This document shows positions 6,657-14,374 of a stretch of DNA of 30,968 bases, one piece after another. The DNA is from Lachnotalea sp. AF33-28 (GTDB lineage Bacteria > Bacillota > Clostridia > Lachnospirales > Lachnospiraceae). Within the stretch, counting starts at the first letter, position 1. The number at the start of each line of letters is the position of its first letter. The translations under genes and the position numbers were made by a program. Where the stretch lies: NCBI RefSeq assembly GCF_003477885.1, contig NZ_QUEE01000004.1, forward strand, positions 337,255 through 368,222, in the 5' to 3' direction. The notes below the pieces were generated by a model, which saw only the letters and a list, made by a program, of their open reading frames with translations, had not been told where the DNA came from and did not search any database.

Positions 6657-7649
6657 TTAAATAAGTGTCCGGACAGCCCGCGCAATCCGCCGGGATATGG
6701 GGAGCTTATAGACCGGATGAATCCTGTCGGGTTCACCAAGATCGTCGTTTTGTACAAATATTACGTTGGGGATTGCGTCCGCCGCTTTCCGCTGCGCATC
6801 CTGAAGCTTTTTCCAGCCGGCAGCGCCATGCGCATAGGAATGGATTTGGACAAGGATAAAAGGCAGCGTTTCGTCCACCAGGTCTCTTCTCCAGTTGGAG
6901 ATAAGAAGTGCCAGAAGTTTGTCATAGATTGCGGCTTCGGCAGGAGAGGTGTTGCTTTCCCCCTGATACCAGATGACACAGCACATGGAATAGGGAGCAA
7001 CGGTGCGGAACATGGAATGATAGAGATAACCGTCCGGATTCCAGGCAGAAAACAGCTTCAGATCACAGTGTCTGTCCTGATCGGGAATCACAAACGGCGA
7101 TGTGTGAAGCAGCGCTTCATCCATCCAGGACTGTATGACAGAGGCTCCTTTGCAGCAGGAGATAATGCCGATGGCAGTATTTTTTGTCCTCTGAATCATC
7201 TGGCCGAAGTGATAGGGAATTGCAGACCAGCAGATCCCCGTATCCGCCTCACAGCATACCCAGCTTTGTGGGAAATATTCCGCCGTATCCATCAGCAATG
7301 GCCGCGGCACAGTGAAAAGGCGCAGCATGGAATTGTCTTCATACTGAAATTGATCCGAAGTTTCGTCCATCTTCAGCTGCATATTGGATTGACCGGCGCA
7401 CAAAAAGACATATCCCAGCATAAGATCATGCAGGCATACGATCTGTCCGTCAAGATTGATTTCCATCTCATAAGGCCCGCCGGCCGGATGGGGAGAGAGC
7501 ATGATACACCAGGTTTCGCCCGCGGATATCACTGTTTTTGTTTCATTCAGAAATGTGACGGAGACTCTGCCTGAGCCGGTTCCGAATACATGGACCGGCC
7601 TGTCACACTGCAGAACGGCCTTATCACAAAATAGCGGATTGAGTTTCAT
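6657..7649 (-). CDS. Sialate-O-acetylesterase-like SGNH esterase
   Basis: The protein carries the SGNH/SASA esterase signature: GQSNMQ with nucleophile Ser88, the WYQGESN block around residue 230, and the catalytic DRIH pair (Asp308, His311). Family members remove O-acetyl groups from sialic acids or plant polysaccharides such as xylan and pectin. At 330 residues it is shorter than many family members (450-650) and starts without a signal peptide, so it probably acts on imported oligosaccharides in the cytoplasm. GGAGGA precedes the ATG, and a promoter with TTGACT and TACTAT lies upstream. Neighbours are the LacI-type repressor and a GH28 remnant, and an alpha-xylosidase lies further on, so a plant-polymer substrate is more likely than sialic acid. 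The substrate call is inference. Confidence 0.82.
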   Translation of the reverse strand: MKLNPLFCDKAVLQCDRPVHVFGTGSGRVSVTFLNETKTVISAGETWCIMLSPHPAGGPYEMEINLDGQIVCLHDLMLGYVFLCAGQSNMQLKMDETSDQFQYEDNSMLRLFTVPRPLLMDTAEYFPQSWVCCEADTGICWSAIPYHFGQMIQRTKNTAIGIISCCKGASVIQSWMDEALLHTSPFVIPDQDRHCDLKLFSAWNPDGYLYHSMFRTVAPYSMCCVIWYQGESNTSPAEAAIYDKLLALLISNWRRDLVDETLPFILVQIHSYAHGAAGWKKLQDAQRKAADAIPNVIFVQNDDLGEPDRIHPVYKLPISRRIARAVRTLI

Positions 7650-7680
7650 ACTGTGTCCTCCTCTTTGAACTTACAAAATG

Positions 7681-7709
7681 ATAGTAGTTTATTTTCAATC
7701 CGCAGTCAA
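7681..7709 (-). promoter_or_regulatory. Acetylesterase promoter
   Basis: Minus strand: TTGACT (7709-7704), a 17-base spacer, TACTAT (7686-7681), about 35 bp upstream of the start codon. No LacI-type palindrome was seen here. Confidence 0.65.
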
Positions 7710-7784
7710 GCAGAAGTGCCGGTTGTATGACAATAAAGGACTGCATCTCAAAAATTTTGTAAAAAGACAGCATACGGCTTGTGA

Positions 7785-8162
7785 TATGCGCACGGATGTG
7801 AGATCAGCGGCACCAATCAGGGAATCCGCATGAAGTCCATGAGAGGCAGGGGCGGCTATGCAAAGTATATCTGGTTCGAGGATATTGCGCTGAACGGCAT
7901 CCTGGAAGAAGCGGTGCAGATCAGCATGTTCTAAAATTACAGCACAGTGGTGCCAAAAAGCGACGCGCCCACCAGGTTTGAAGGGATCCATCTTAAAAAC
8001 ATCAAAGGAAATGCGGGTAAAACCGCGGTGGAAATCCGCGGTCTGCCGGAATGCCCGATGGGAAGCCTGTGGATGGAAAATATCCGCCTGACCGCAAAGC
8101 AGACGCTGGCAGTAAGCGATGCGGGCGCAGCGCAGAATAAAGAATCCGGACGCGGAGAATAA
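7785..8162 (+). pseudogene. GH28 (polygalacturonase-type) 3' remnant
   Basis: In one frame the sequence reads as the C-terminal beta-helix end of a glycoside hydrolase family 28 protein: GIRMKSMRGRGGYAKYIWFE, then LNGILEEAVQISMF, an in-frame TAA at 7932, then NYSTVVPKSDAPTRFEGIHL and the AVEIRGLPECPMGSLWMENI segment. The 5' three-quarters of the gene, including the catalytic aspartates, is absent: upstream of 7785 the frame is closed by TGA and no homology was seen. So the gene has lost its start and has a nonsense codon. GH28 enzymes cleave pectin or rhamnogalacturonan, which fits the neighbouring acetylesterase as part of a decayed pectin locus. Confidence 0.72.
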
Positions 8163-8188
8163 CAGCGCAGAATAAAGAATCCGGACGC
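8128..8188 (+). repeat. 26-bp tandem direct repeat
   Basis: A 26-base unit beginning CAGCGCAGAATAAAG and ending CCGGACGC occurs perfectly at 8128-8153 and 8163-8188, 35 bp apart. It straddles the end of the GH28 remnant and looks like a recent local duplication just upstream of the M18 promoter. Confidence 0.9.
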
Positions 8189-8217
8189 TTTACCTGTCTT
8201 GGATATGATGATATAAT
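8189..8217 (+). promoter_or_regulatory. Promoter of the aminopeptidase gene
   Basis: TTTACC (8189-8194), 17 bases, and a perfect TATAAT (8212-8217), about 37 bp before the start codon. Confidence 0.65.
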
Positions 8218-8253
8218 AGAGAAATCTAAACAGATACATAAAGGAGAGCTGGA

Positions 8254-9621
8254 ATGGAGAACTTATGGACAAGTTATTCTGAAAATCAGAAAGAAAATGC
8301 GGAAAAAATGGCTATCCGCTACAGGGAGTGCATCGATGCATGTAAAACAGAGCGTGAATGCGTGAGAAAAGCAGCTGCGCTTGCAAAAGCAGAGGGATTT
8401 TCCGATCTGTGGGAAATCGTTCGGGAGGGCAGAAGCGTTCAGCCCGGAGATAAAGTATATGCAGTTTATATGGACAAAGCCATCGTATTATTCAGGATGG
8501 GCAGCCAGCCGCTGGAGCAGGGAATGAATATCCTGGGAGCCCATATAGACAGTCCGAGAATTGATATCAAGCAGAATCCTCTCTATGATGAAGAGGGGCT
8601 GGCATATCTGGACACGCATTATTACGGCGGAATCAAGAAATACCAGTGGCTTTCCCAGCCTTTGGCCATCCACGGAGTGGTTGCGAAAAAGGACGGATCA
8701 GTGGTGGATGTGGTGATCGGTGAGAAAGATGAGGATCCTGTATTTGTGATCACGGATCTGCTGGTACATCTGTCCGGAGAGCAGATGGAACGTAAAGCAG
8801 GCAAAGTGATTGACGGTGAGAAGCTGGATCTTTTAATCGGAAGCAAGTCATTTACTGCCGAGGGAACCGTGAAGGATGCGATGCTCGAAATACTTAACAA
8901 ACAGTACGGCATTGAGGAAGGGGACTTCCTATCTGCAGAGCTTGAGATTGTTCCCGCCGGAAAATCCAGGGATTGCGGGCTGGACCGCAGCATGGTGATC
9001 GGATACGGCCAGGATGACAGGGTGTGTGCATTTACCTCGCTGTTTGCGGTTTTAGATGAGGGGAATGTGGAGAAAACGGCCTGCTGTATCCTGGTGGATA
9101 AAGAGGAGATCGGCAGCACCGGCGCTACCGGCATGCAATCCAGATTCTTTGAACATATGGTGGCGGAGCTCATGGACCGCGCCGGAGAATTCAGCGAGCT
9201 GAAGCTGCGCAGGGCGCTGCGCAATTCCAGGATGCTCTCATCCGATGTCAGCGCTGCCTATGATCCGCAGTTTTCTGACCGTTTTGAGAAGAAAAACTCA
9301 GCATATTTCGGCCGGGGGATCGTCTTCAATAAATACACCGGTTCTAGAGGAAAGAGCGGCTCCAATGATGCCAATGCGGAGTACATCGCATTTATAAGAG
9401 AAGTTATGGAACGAAACGGAGTGGCGATACAGACTGCAGAACTGGGCGCAGTGGATATCGGAGGCGGCGGAACCATCGCTTATATCCTGGCGCAGTACGG
9501 CATGGAAGTGATTGACAGCGGTATCCCCGTGCTCAGCATGCATGCTCCTTGGGAGATCACCTGTAAGGTGGATATCTATGAGGCCTACAGGGGCTACCGC
9601 GCGTTTATCCTGGAAAAGTAA
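8254..9621 (+). CDS. M18-family zinc aminopeptidase
   Basis: M18 (aspartyl aminopeptidase / LAP4-type) enzymes are cytoplasmic, dodecameric, two-zinc peptidases that trim N-terminal residues from peptides. The 455-residue length is normal. Metal and catalytic signatures are present in order: AHIDSPR (His97, Asp99), GQDDRVCA (bridging Asp around 254-255), the catalytic Glu pair in DKEEIGSTGATG (284-285), SSDVSAAYDP (Asp331), and the C-terminal zinc histidine in LSMHAPWE (His430). The start follows AAAGGAGAG at good spacing and its own promoter. The rhomboid gene begins 24 bp after its stop, so the two are probably co-transcribed and end at the hairpin at 10218-10243. Confidence 0.93.
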   Translation: MENLWTSYSENQKENAEKMAIRYRECIDACKTERECVRKAAALAKAEGFSDLWEIVREGRSVQPGDKVYAVYMDKAIVLFRMGSQPLEQGMNILGAHIDSPRIDIKQNPLYDEEGLAYLDTHYYGGIKKYQWLSQPLAIHGVVAKKDGSVVDVVIGEKDEDPVFVITDLLVHLSGEQMERKAGKVIDGEKLDLLIGSKSFTAEGTVKDAMLEILNKQYGIEEGDFLSAELEIVPAGKSRDCGLDRSMVIGYGQDDRVCAFTSLFAVLDEGNVEKTACCILVDKEEIGSTGATGMQSRFFEHMVAELMDRAGEFSELKLRRALRNSRMLSSDVSAAYDPQFSDRFEKKNSAYFGRGIVFNKYTGSRGKSGSNDANAEYIAFIREVMERNGVAIQTAELGAVDIGGGGTIAYILAQYGMEVIDSGIPVLSMHAPWEITCKVDIYEAYRGYRAFILEK

Positions 9622-9645
9622 CAGGCATGGAGGGGGAATTGCACA

Positions 9646-10218
9646 TTGTGGAACAGACTGCAGAAACATATTTCCGTTAACTCACCGGTCATACTGGGGT
9701 TTACGGGGATCTGCCTGATGGCGCTGATATTGGGCCAGATCACGGGAGGCGTGTCAAACACCCTGCTTTTCAGCGTATACCGCGCATCTCTCTTAAACCC
9801 TCTGACCTATGTAAGGCTGGTGGGGCATATATTCGGACATGCGGGCTGGGCACACTTTTCCGCAAATATCACGATGATCCTGTTAGTCGGACCGCTTCTG
9901 GAGGAAAAGTATGGCAGCCGTAATCTGCTGTTTGTTATGCTGGCGACAGCGGTCATAACCGGCGCGGTGCACATGCTGCTGTTCCCGCACACCGCGCTGC
10001 TTGGGGCCAGTGGAGTCGTCTTCGCCTTTATCATACTCTCTTCCTTCACAGGCGTGACGGATAAAAAGATTCCACTGACCTTCATCGTGATCTCAGCCAT
10101 TTACCTGGGCGGCCAGATTTACGATGCCGTGTTTGTGAGAGATAATATTTCAAACCTGACCCATATACTGGGAGGCGTGGTCGGCGGTGTGCTGGGTTTT
10201 CGCATGAACCGGCATTAA
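9646..10218 (+). CDS. Rhomboid-family intramembrane serine protease
   Basis: Rhomboids cleave membrane proteins inside the bilayer using a Ser-His dyad. This 190-residue protein has about six hydrophobic spans and the full signature: HAGWAHFSANI (His70, Asn74), the catalytic GASG (Ser122) in TM4, and THILGG with His173 in TM6. It is the short, core-only type without extra domains. The start is taken as TTG at 9646 because GGAGGGGG (9629-9636) lies 9 bases upstream and no ATG with a ribosome-binding site is nearby. It follows the M18 gene closely and ends at a strong hairpin. The substrate is unknown. Confidence 0.92.
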   Translation: MWNRLQKHISVNSPVILGFTGICLMALILGQITGGVSNTLLFSVYRASLLNPLTYVRLVGHIFGHAGWAHFSANITMILLVGPLLEEKYGSRNLLFVMLATAVITGAVHMLLFPHTALLGASGVVFAFIILSSFTGVTDKKIPLTFIVISAIYLGGQIYDAVFVRDNISNLTHILGGVVGGVLGFRMNRH

Positions 10219-10243
10219 GGAGGAAGTCTTCGGACTTCCTCCT
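10218..10243 (+). terminator. UUCG-tetraloop hairpin at the end of the M18-rhomboid unit
   Basis: AGGAGGAAGTC (10218-10228) pairs perfectly with GACTTCCTCCT (10233-10243) around TTCG, giving the extra-stable C(UUCG)G loop. It overlaps the last base of the rhomboid stop codon. No T-tract follows, so it may act as an mRNA 3'-end stabiliser as much as a terminator. Confidence 0.6.
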
Positions 10244-10296
10244 GTCAGTGTAATCGGATCAGTTAAAGGATCGAATCAGTTAGGTAATCTGACCGG

Positions 10297-11721
10297 TTAA
10301 TGAAATTTTTCTGCGGATGAATCTTTGTACACATCTTTGTAATTCTGGTAATATTCCTTGTGATGCCCGTTTTCCCGCCACAGCCTGTCTGCGGACTCCG
10401 CCCAGTTCTCGGCGTATTCCCTGCATTTGCCGCACAGATGTTCTCCGCTTTCCGGAGACTTAAGATCGGTTGAAACCGCGCCGGTCTCCTTAAGCATGCG
10501 CTCCAGTATTTCCGGGTTTTCCAGCATGGGGCAGGGGCGGAGATGGTTTTCATTGAAAGGCTGGCGGTCGCGGTAGGCCATGAACAGGGGCTGTCTTAGC
10601 GCATCCAGCAGAGAGACCTCCCGGATATTCGCGCCGGAATAATGGATGAAGACACAGGGCTCCGCATCCCCGTTGGCATTGATATGCATATAATTGCGGC
10701 CGCCTGCGATACAGCCGCCTACAAATTCCCCGTCGTTTTGGAAATCCATAGCGAAGATCGGTTTGCCGCCATCGCTCCCTCTGATCTCTCTGACGCGGCG
10801 GTACATGTATTCGCGCTGGTCCCGGGTGGGGAGCAGTTCCACCGCAGCATCGTTACCTACGGGCATATAGTGGAAATACCAGGTGTACCGGCAGCCTTTT
10901 TCAATGATCATATCCAGAAACTCATCGGAAGTCACTGTTTCAACATTTTTGCTCGTGTAGCAGATAGAGGTGCCAAAGATCAGTCCATGGGATTTCATCA
11001 GATCCATGGCCTCCATGGCCTTTGAAAAGCTGCCGCTGCCTCTGCGGGAGTCGTTGACCTCTTCATAGCCTTCCAGGCTTAGGGATACGGAGAAATTGCC
11101 CACCCGGGCCATCTCGCTGCAGAATTCATCATCGATCAGCGTTCCGTTGGTAAACGCATGAAACGCACAGTCGTTATGCTTTTCACAGAGCCGGATCAGG
11201 TCTTTTTTCCTCATCAGCGGTTCACCGCCGGTATACATATAGAAATAGATGCCCAGTTCTTTCCCCTGGGTGATGATGCGATCGAGTTCCTCATAGGTCA
11301 GGTTCAGCTTATGGCCGTACTCTGCGGCCCAGCATCCCGTACAATGCATATTGCAGGCGCTGGTAGGGTCCATGAGAATCAGCCATGGAATGTTGCACTG
11401 GTATCTGCGCCTGTTTTCGCGAATGGTTTTTGTCCCAAAATAAGCGGCTTCAAAGCCCAGATTCAAAGCGGTCATCTTAAGCACATGGGGGTCTGTTTCA
11501 TCCATGAGCCGGTACAGATACCGCATCCACTTGCTGTCCTCATCGCGCACTATATTTCTGGCCCCATCATAGCTTTTTTCTGAAAACATGTCCCCGGCTA
11601 TTTTCTCCACCACATCGATTAAATGCAGCAGGTTCGCCTGCCTGTCCTTATTTACATAGTGGATGACTCCGTCAATTGTCCTGCTCACCAGTGCCCGTTC
11701 CATTTTGTGTGCTGCCGTCAT
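10297..11721 (-). CDS. Radical SAM protein with C-terminal cysteine-rich domain
   Basis: The protein binds the [4Fe-4S] cluster of radical SAM enzymes through CNMHCTGC (Cys123, Cys127, Cys130, CX3CX2C), followed by the SAM-binding YTGGEPL motif and a TIM-barrel core. The C-terminal part (GGCIAGGRNYMHINANGDAEPC, later RPCPML and CGKC) resembles the SPASM-like auxiliary-cluster region. A helical domain of about 110 residues precedes the core. The reaction and substrate cannot be read, and no RiPP precursor was seen nearby. The ATG at 11721 is preferred over one 54 bp upstream because AGGAAT (11730-11725 on the minus strand) precedes it, giving 474 residues. The upstream gene on the same strand encodes an MntP-like membrane protein; a hairpin separates them. 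Confidence 0.85.
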   Translation of the reverse strand: MTAAHKMERALVSRTIDGVIHYVNKDRQANLLHLIDVVEKIAGDMFSEKSYDGARNIVRDEDSKWMRYLYRLMDETDPHVLKMTALNLGFEAAYFGTKTIRENRRRYQCNIPWLILMDPTSACNMHCTGCWAAEYGHKLNLTYEELDRIITQGKELGIYFYMYTGGEPLMRKKDLIRLCEKHNDCAFHAFTNGTLIDDEFCSEMARVGNFSVSLSLEGYEEVNDSRRGSGSFSKAMEAMDLMKSHGLIFGTSICYTSKNVETVTSDEFLDMIIEKGCRYTWYFHYMPVGNDAAVELLPTRDQREYMYRRVREIRGSDGGKPIFAMDFQNDGEFVGGCIAGGRNYMHINANGDAEPCVFIHYSGANIREVSLLDALRQPLFMAYRDRQPFNENHLRPCPMLENPEILERMLKETGAVSTDLKSPESGEHLCGKCREYAENWAESADRLWRENGHHKEYYQNYKDVYKDSSAEKFH

Positions 11722-11755
11722 AAGATTCCTGTCTGCGCGCTGCGGCGCGCTCCTA

Positions 11756-11797
11756 GTAGTCTGTGCTCTATGCACACGGACTTGGGAAACAGACTAC
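11756..11797. repeat. Inverted repeat upstream of the radical SAM gene
   Basis: GTAGTCTGT (11756-11764) pairs with ACAGACTAC (11789-11797), and an inner TGTGC/GCACA (11762-11766, 11772-11776) competes with it. It lies about 35 bp upstream of the preferred radical SAM start, where it could act as an RNA switch or operator. No known motif is recognised. Confidence 0.5.
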
Positions 11798-11806
11798 CAG
11801 ATAACT

Positions 11807-11836
11807 GCTGCTGAATACACATATTTATTCAGCAGC
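11807..11836 (-). terminator. Hairpin after the MntP-like gene
   Basis: An 11-bp perfect stem (GCTGCTGAATA 11807-11817 / TATTCAGCAGC 11826-11836) lies 10 bp beyond the stop of the minus-strand membrane-protein gene. The U-tract is poor, so some read-through into the radical SAM gene is likely. Confidence 0.5.
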
Positions 11837-11846
11837 TTAAATACTG

Positions 11847-12404
11847 CTATAATACAATGCTTACGGCCAGTGCGGCCATCAGACATCCGTCTGCTGTGCA
11901 GAGAAACCTGCGCCGCGTCACACCGTTTAAGTAACCGTAGCTAAAACCCGCTAAGGCTGCGAAGAACGCCAGACATACGATACAGATTCCTGACCAGGGG
12001 GAGCAGTAATAGTAAAGGCTCATCCCTGCGGCCAGGGCTTCTCCTCCGGTTCTGGCTGAGATCCGGACACATTGCCACAGACTTAGGCGCGGATGCCGTT
12101 CTTCAGGCAGGGAGTCCGCCCTTAAGGCGTCCCGGATCCTGTGGCAGCCGATACCTGCCAGTATGGCAAAGGTGGTATATTTGTAGAAACGGCTTAGAAG
12201 ATGTATCTGAAAGACTCTTTCCACCAGCCAGGTGGCCGCAATCCCTAATGACTGCATTCCCAGCTGTACGGATACAAAGACAACGGCTGTCTGCAGTATA
12301 CGCTTTTTATCCAGCCCGGCCTGGGTGGCTCCGCATTCCATCATGATTACGAAAATATGCAGCGAAATGCCGATGGCCACCGGCATGCTCCATAAAACCC
12401 TCAA
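11847..12404 (-). CDS. MntP-like (DUF204-type) membrane protein
   Basis: A small polytopic membrane protein of about 185 residues with six hydrophobic stretches arranged as two halves, like the manganese exporter MntP: an AIGISLHIFVIMM first span, a QLGMQSLGIAATWL span, then GGEALAAGMSLYYY opening the second half. MntP has conserved aspartates in spans 1 and 4 (as in SMDAFA). Here the first is His (SLHIFV) and the fourth-span Asp is also absent, so Mn2+ export is doubtful. The start is taken as TTG at 12404 with GGGAGGT just upstream. An ATG at 12422 would translate that Shine-Dalgarno. It sits between tetR and the radical SAM gene on the same strand. Confidence 0.5.
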   Translation of the reverse strand: MRVLWSMPVAIGISLHIFVIMMECGATQAGLDKKRILQTAVVFVSVQLGMQSLGIAATWLVERVFQIHLLSRFYKYTTFAILAGIGCHRIRDALRADSLPEERHPRLSLWQCVRISARTGGEALAAGMSLYYYCSPWSGICIVCLAFFAALAGFSYGYLNGVTRRRFLCTADGCLMAALAVSIVL

Positions 12405-12499
12405 TGCCCCACCTCCCCGCATCTGATATCTCCATTATAGAAGAACACAGTATGAATAGAATGGTTAAAGTGCAGCATCTGTCAGCGTGGCAATGACAA

Positions 12500-12539
12500 A
12501 AAAGCCGAAATGTCGTCATAATGCGACATTTCGGCTTTT
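12500..12539 (-). terminator. Intrinsic terminator of tetR
   Basis: A perfect 16-bp stem (12500-12515 / 12524-12539) with an 8-base loop. On the minus strand it ends in six Ts, directly after the tetR stop. A-tracts on the other side could also let it stop plus-strand transcription. Confidence 0.92.
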
Positions 12540-12552
12540 ATGAATATCTACG

Positions 12553-13116
12553 TTATTCTTTGCGTTTCCCGCGCAGTAAATCTTCAATTGAATTGGTCAG
12601 CAGTATATCGTATAGCTGCATCAGCGTGTCCACCGGTATTTTTTCTTTCTCATTCAGCCATTTGGTCAGAGTATATTCAAAAATATTTGCGCAGAATTCC
12701 GCCATTCGAAGAGGTGTGATCATCTGATGAAGCGGCTTAATAATCTGCTGCTGGAAGATAGGCATGAAGGCCTGCAGGAAAGCGCTGTGAAGGATCTCAC
12801 GGAAGGAGTTCTGTCCCTCCCTGTTGATTTCATGACGGTAGAAATCATAATTTTCTTCCATACGGGTCAGCATAAAGACCATCGCTTCACGGACCAGCCC
12901 GCTGTTTAACAGGGGGAGCATGGGCTCCATGACCTCATGATTAAAGATATATTCCACAACCTGATATTTGTCTTCAAAATGATTGTAGAACGTGGGCCTC
13001 ATCAGGCCTGCCCCGTCGGTGATATCCTTAATCCGTATTTTTTCAATGGGTTTGTCCTTCATCAGCTTTTTTAGGCTGTCTGCAATCAACTGAGCAGTAT
13101 CCGCACCTTTTATCAC
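12553..13116 (-). CDS. TetR/AcrR-family transcriptional regulator
   Basis: The N-terminal domain is a TetR helix-turn-helix: IADSLKKLMKDKPIEKIRIK, DITDGAGLMRPTFYNHFEDK, then YQVVEYIF. The rest is a helical effector-binding domain with no recognisable ligand; it resembles the DhaS-like TetR subgroup. The start is set at GTG 13116 because GAGGTG lies 6 bases upstream; a TTG at 13164 has no ribosome-binding site. This gives 187 residues. It ends at its own terminator and is divergent from the XRE gene across repeat copy A. The targets are unknown; the GTTAG-N6-CTAAC operators at 22525-22596 are of a shape TetR proteins bind, but no such site was seen upstream of this gene. Confidence 0.88.
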   Translation of the reverse strand: MIKGADTAQLIADSLKKLMKDKPIEKIRIKDITDGAGLMRPTFYNHFEDKYQVVEYIFNHEVMEPMLPLLNSGLVREAMVFMLTRMEENYDFYRHEINREGQNSFREILHSAFLQAFMPIFQQQIIKPLHQMITPLRMAEFCANIFEYTLTKWLNEKEKIPVDTLMQLYDILLTNSIEDLLRGKRKE

Positions 13117-13219
13117 TTGCTTCACCTCATCTGAATTCTGATGCACAATCGTTACCTGATACAAATAATTTAGCTGATTTATATAGCAATGTCAAATATT
13201 TTTCCGGAGCGGCAGCGCG

Positions 13220-13277
13220 TCCCTATGGGGACTATGCTCTGCCCCGCTATGCGCGGGACGTTTACGGCAGATGTGAA
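13220..13277 (-). repeat. Dispersed intergenic repeat, copy A
   Basis: These 58 bases match the left arm of copy B (22675-22730, inverted) at about 50 positions with one 2-base gap. Shared blocks are TCCCTATG, GGACTA, CTCTGC, GCGCGGGACGTTT and TGTGAA. The copy lies between the divergent tetR and XRE genes. No coding potential was seen. Confidence 0.75.
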
Positions 13278-13394
13278 TAGTAACAGGGATTTGTATGGGA
13301 TGATGTTCAAATGAATAATGAAGCCAATACTTATTAATACTATTTTGATACCTAATTGAACGGTATAATGCTATCAGAAATGGAGGGTTGCTGA

Positions 13395-13697
13395 GTGGAT
13401 ACTGCGAAAAGAATAAGCCAGCTGCTGGAGGAACGCGGGTGGACCAAGTATAAATTGGCTATAGAAGCCGGCCTGTCGCAATCAACGATTGCAAATCTGT
13501 TCAGAAGAAACAATACGCCCACTTTATCTACGCTGGAGGCGATCTGTGAGGCCTTTGGCATCACTGTGATCCAGTTCCTTTCAGAGGGGGAGGATGTGCC
13601 GGGACTGTCGGAGGAACAGAAGGAGTTATTCGTCAGATGGTCCACGCTGACCAAGGAGCAGAGGATCGCGTTGCTGGAGCTTATGAAAACCATGTGA
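13395..13697 (+). CDS. XRE-family HTH regulator
   Basis: A 100-residue Cro/C1-type DNA-binding protein: the helix-turn-helix spans about residues 18-45 (TKYKLAIEAGLSQSTIANLF) and continues into the usual TLEAICEAFGITVIQFL segment. A short C-terminal helix (LSEEQKELFVRWSTLTKEQR) probably mediates dimerisation. The start is GTG at 13395 with TGGAGGG 8 bases upstream. A TATAAT lies at 13364-13369 with only a weak -35. Such small XRE proteins are frequent in Lachnospiraceae, and neither ligand nor target can be read. A hairpin follows. Confidence 0.9.
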   Translation: MDTAKRISQLLEERGWTKYKLAIEAGLSQSTIANLFRRNNTPTLSTLEAICEAFGITVIQFLSEGEDVPGLSEEQKELFVRWSTLTKEQRIALLELMKTM

Positions 13698-13715
13698 GGA
13701 AATATATACTTTGCT

Positions 13716-13735
13716 GCCGCCCTGCACAGGGCGGC
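13716..13735 (+). terminator. Hairpin after the XRE gene
   Basis: GCCGCCCTG (13716-13724) pairs perfectly with CAGGGCGGC (13727-13735) with a 2-base loop. The following sequence is only weakly T-rich (TGAAAACTTTCTT). It is a likely terminator of imperfect efficiency. Confidence 0.6.
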
Positions 13736-13746
13736 TGAAAACTTTC

Positions 13747-13775
13747 TTGCAACTTCCCTGGCAATAGAGTATACT
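13747..13775 (+). promoter_or_regulatory. Promoter of the cytidylate-kinase-like gene
   Basis: TTGCAA (13747-13752), 17 bases, TATACT (13770-13775), about 68 bp before the start codon. Confidence 0.7.
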
Positions 13776-13843
13776 ATATGCATGACTATTTTCCTGGGGG
13801 ATCCATTGCCCCGTTAGACTACGGATACAAAGGAGGCGTTACT

Positions 13844-14329
13844 ATGAAATTAGTGATCACCATGAGCCGGCGGTTCGGTACGGGGGCCAGCATTATAGCG
13901 AAGGAACTGGCAGAAAAACTGCAGATTCCTGTCTATGACAAAGTATATCTGGAAAATGAACTGGATGAGGCCGATTTTGAGACAGAGGCAGCCTTGATCC
14001 GGGAACTGGCTGAACAGCCGTGCATTCTTCTTGGGCGCTGCGCGTCCGAGATACTTGCGGACAAACCGAATCTTTTTAATATCTATATCTGTGCAGACAA
14101 GGAAGACCGTATCCGCAGAATCATGAAGCTGGAGTCAATATCCTATGAGGATGCGAAAGTGGAAGTCGAAAAGACCGACGAAGAAAGAGCGAAGTATTAC
14201 TATGAACATACGGGCAAGGTGTGGGGAGATGTGAACAACTATCACATGATACTGGATACCTCACAGCTGGGCGTGGAAAATTGCGCCGGCATACTGATGA
14301 AGTATTTTGAACGGATGGAATATATCTGA
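13844..14329 (+). CDS. Short cytidylate-kinase-like protein
   Basis: The protein belongs to the cytidylate-kinase-like P-loop group found in many Clostridia: it opens MKLVITMSRRFGTGASIIAK, continues LQIPVYDK, and has a CILLGRCASEIL block and the late KYYYEHTGK helix. The usual members are about 195-210 residues with a loop region between YDK and the GRCA block. Here only some 30 residues separate them, so the substrate-lid part is largely missing and the total is 162 residues. The P-loop is GTGASI rather than the commoner GSGGREI. The start at 13844 has AGGAGG 7 bases upstream; an ATG at 13778 lies close after the promoter and lacks a ribosome-binding site. Whether it phosphorylates CMP is uncertain. 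Confidence 0.75.
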   Translation: MKLVITMSRRFGTGASIIAKELAEKLQIPVYDKVYLENELDEADFETEAALIRELAEQPCILLGRCASEILADKPNLFNIYICADKEDRIRRIMKLESISYEDAKVEVEKTDEERAKYYYEHTGKVWGDVNNYHMILDTSQLGVENCAGILMKYFERMEYI

Positions 14330-14374
14330 TTAAAACATGGGTGTACTCATAAAACATTATAAGAATAGTTTCCG

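Noticed and set aside
6717..7574. Long plus-strand open frame (285 codons) opposite the acetylesterase
   Set aside because: It is antisense to a gene with clear SGNH motifs and encodes no recognisable protein.
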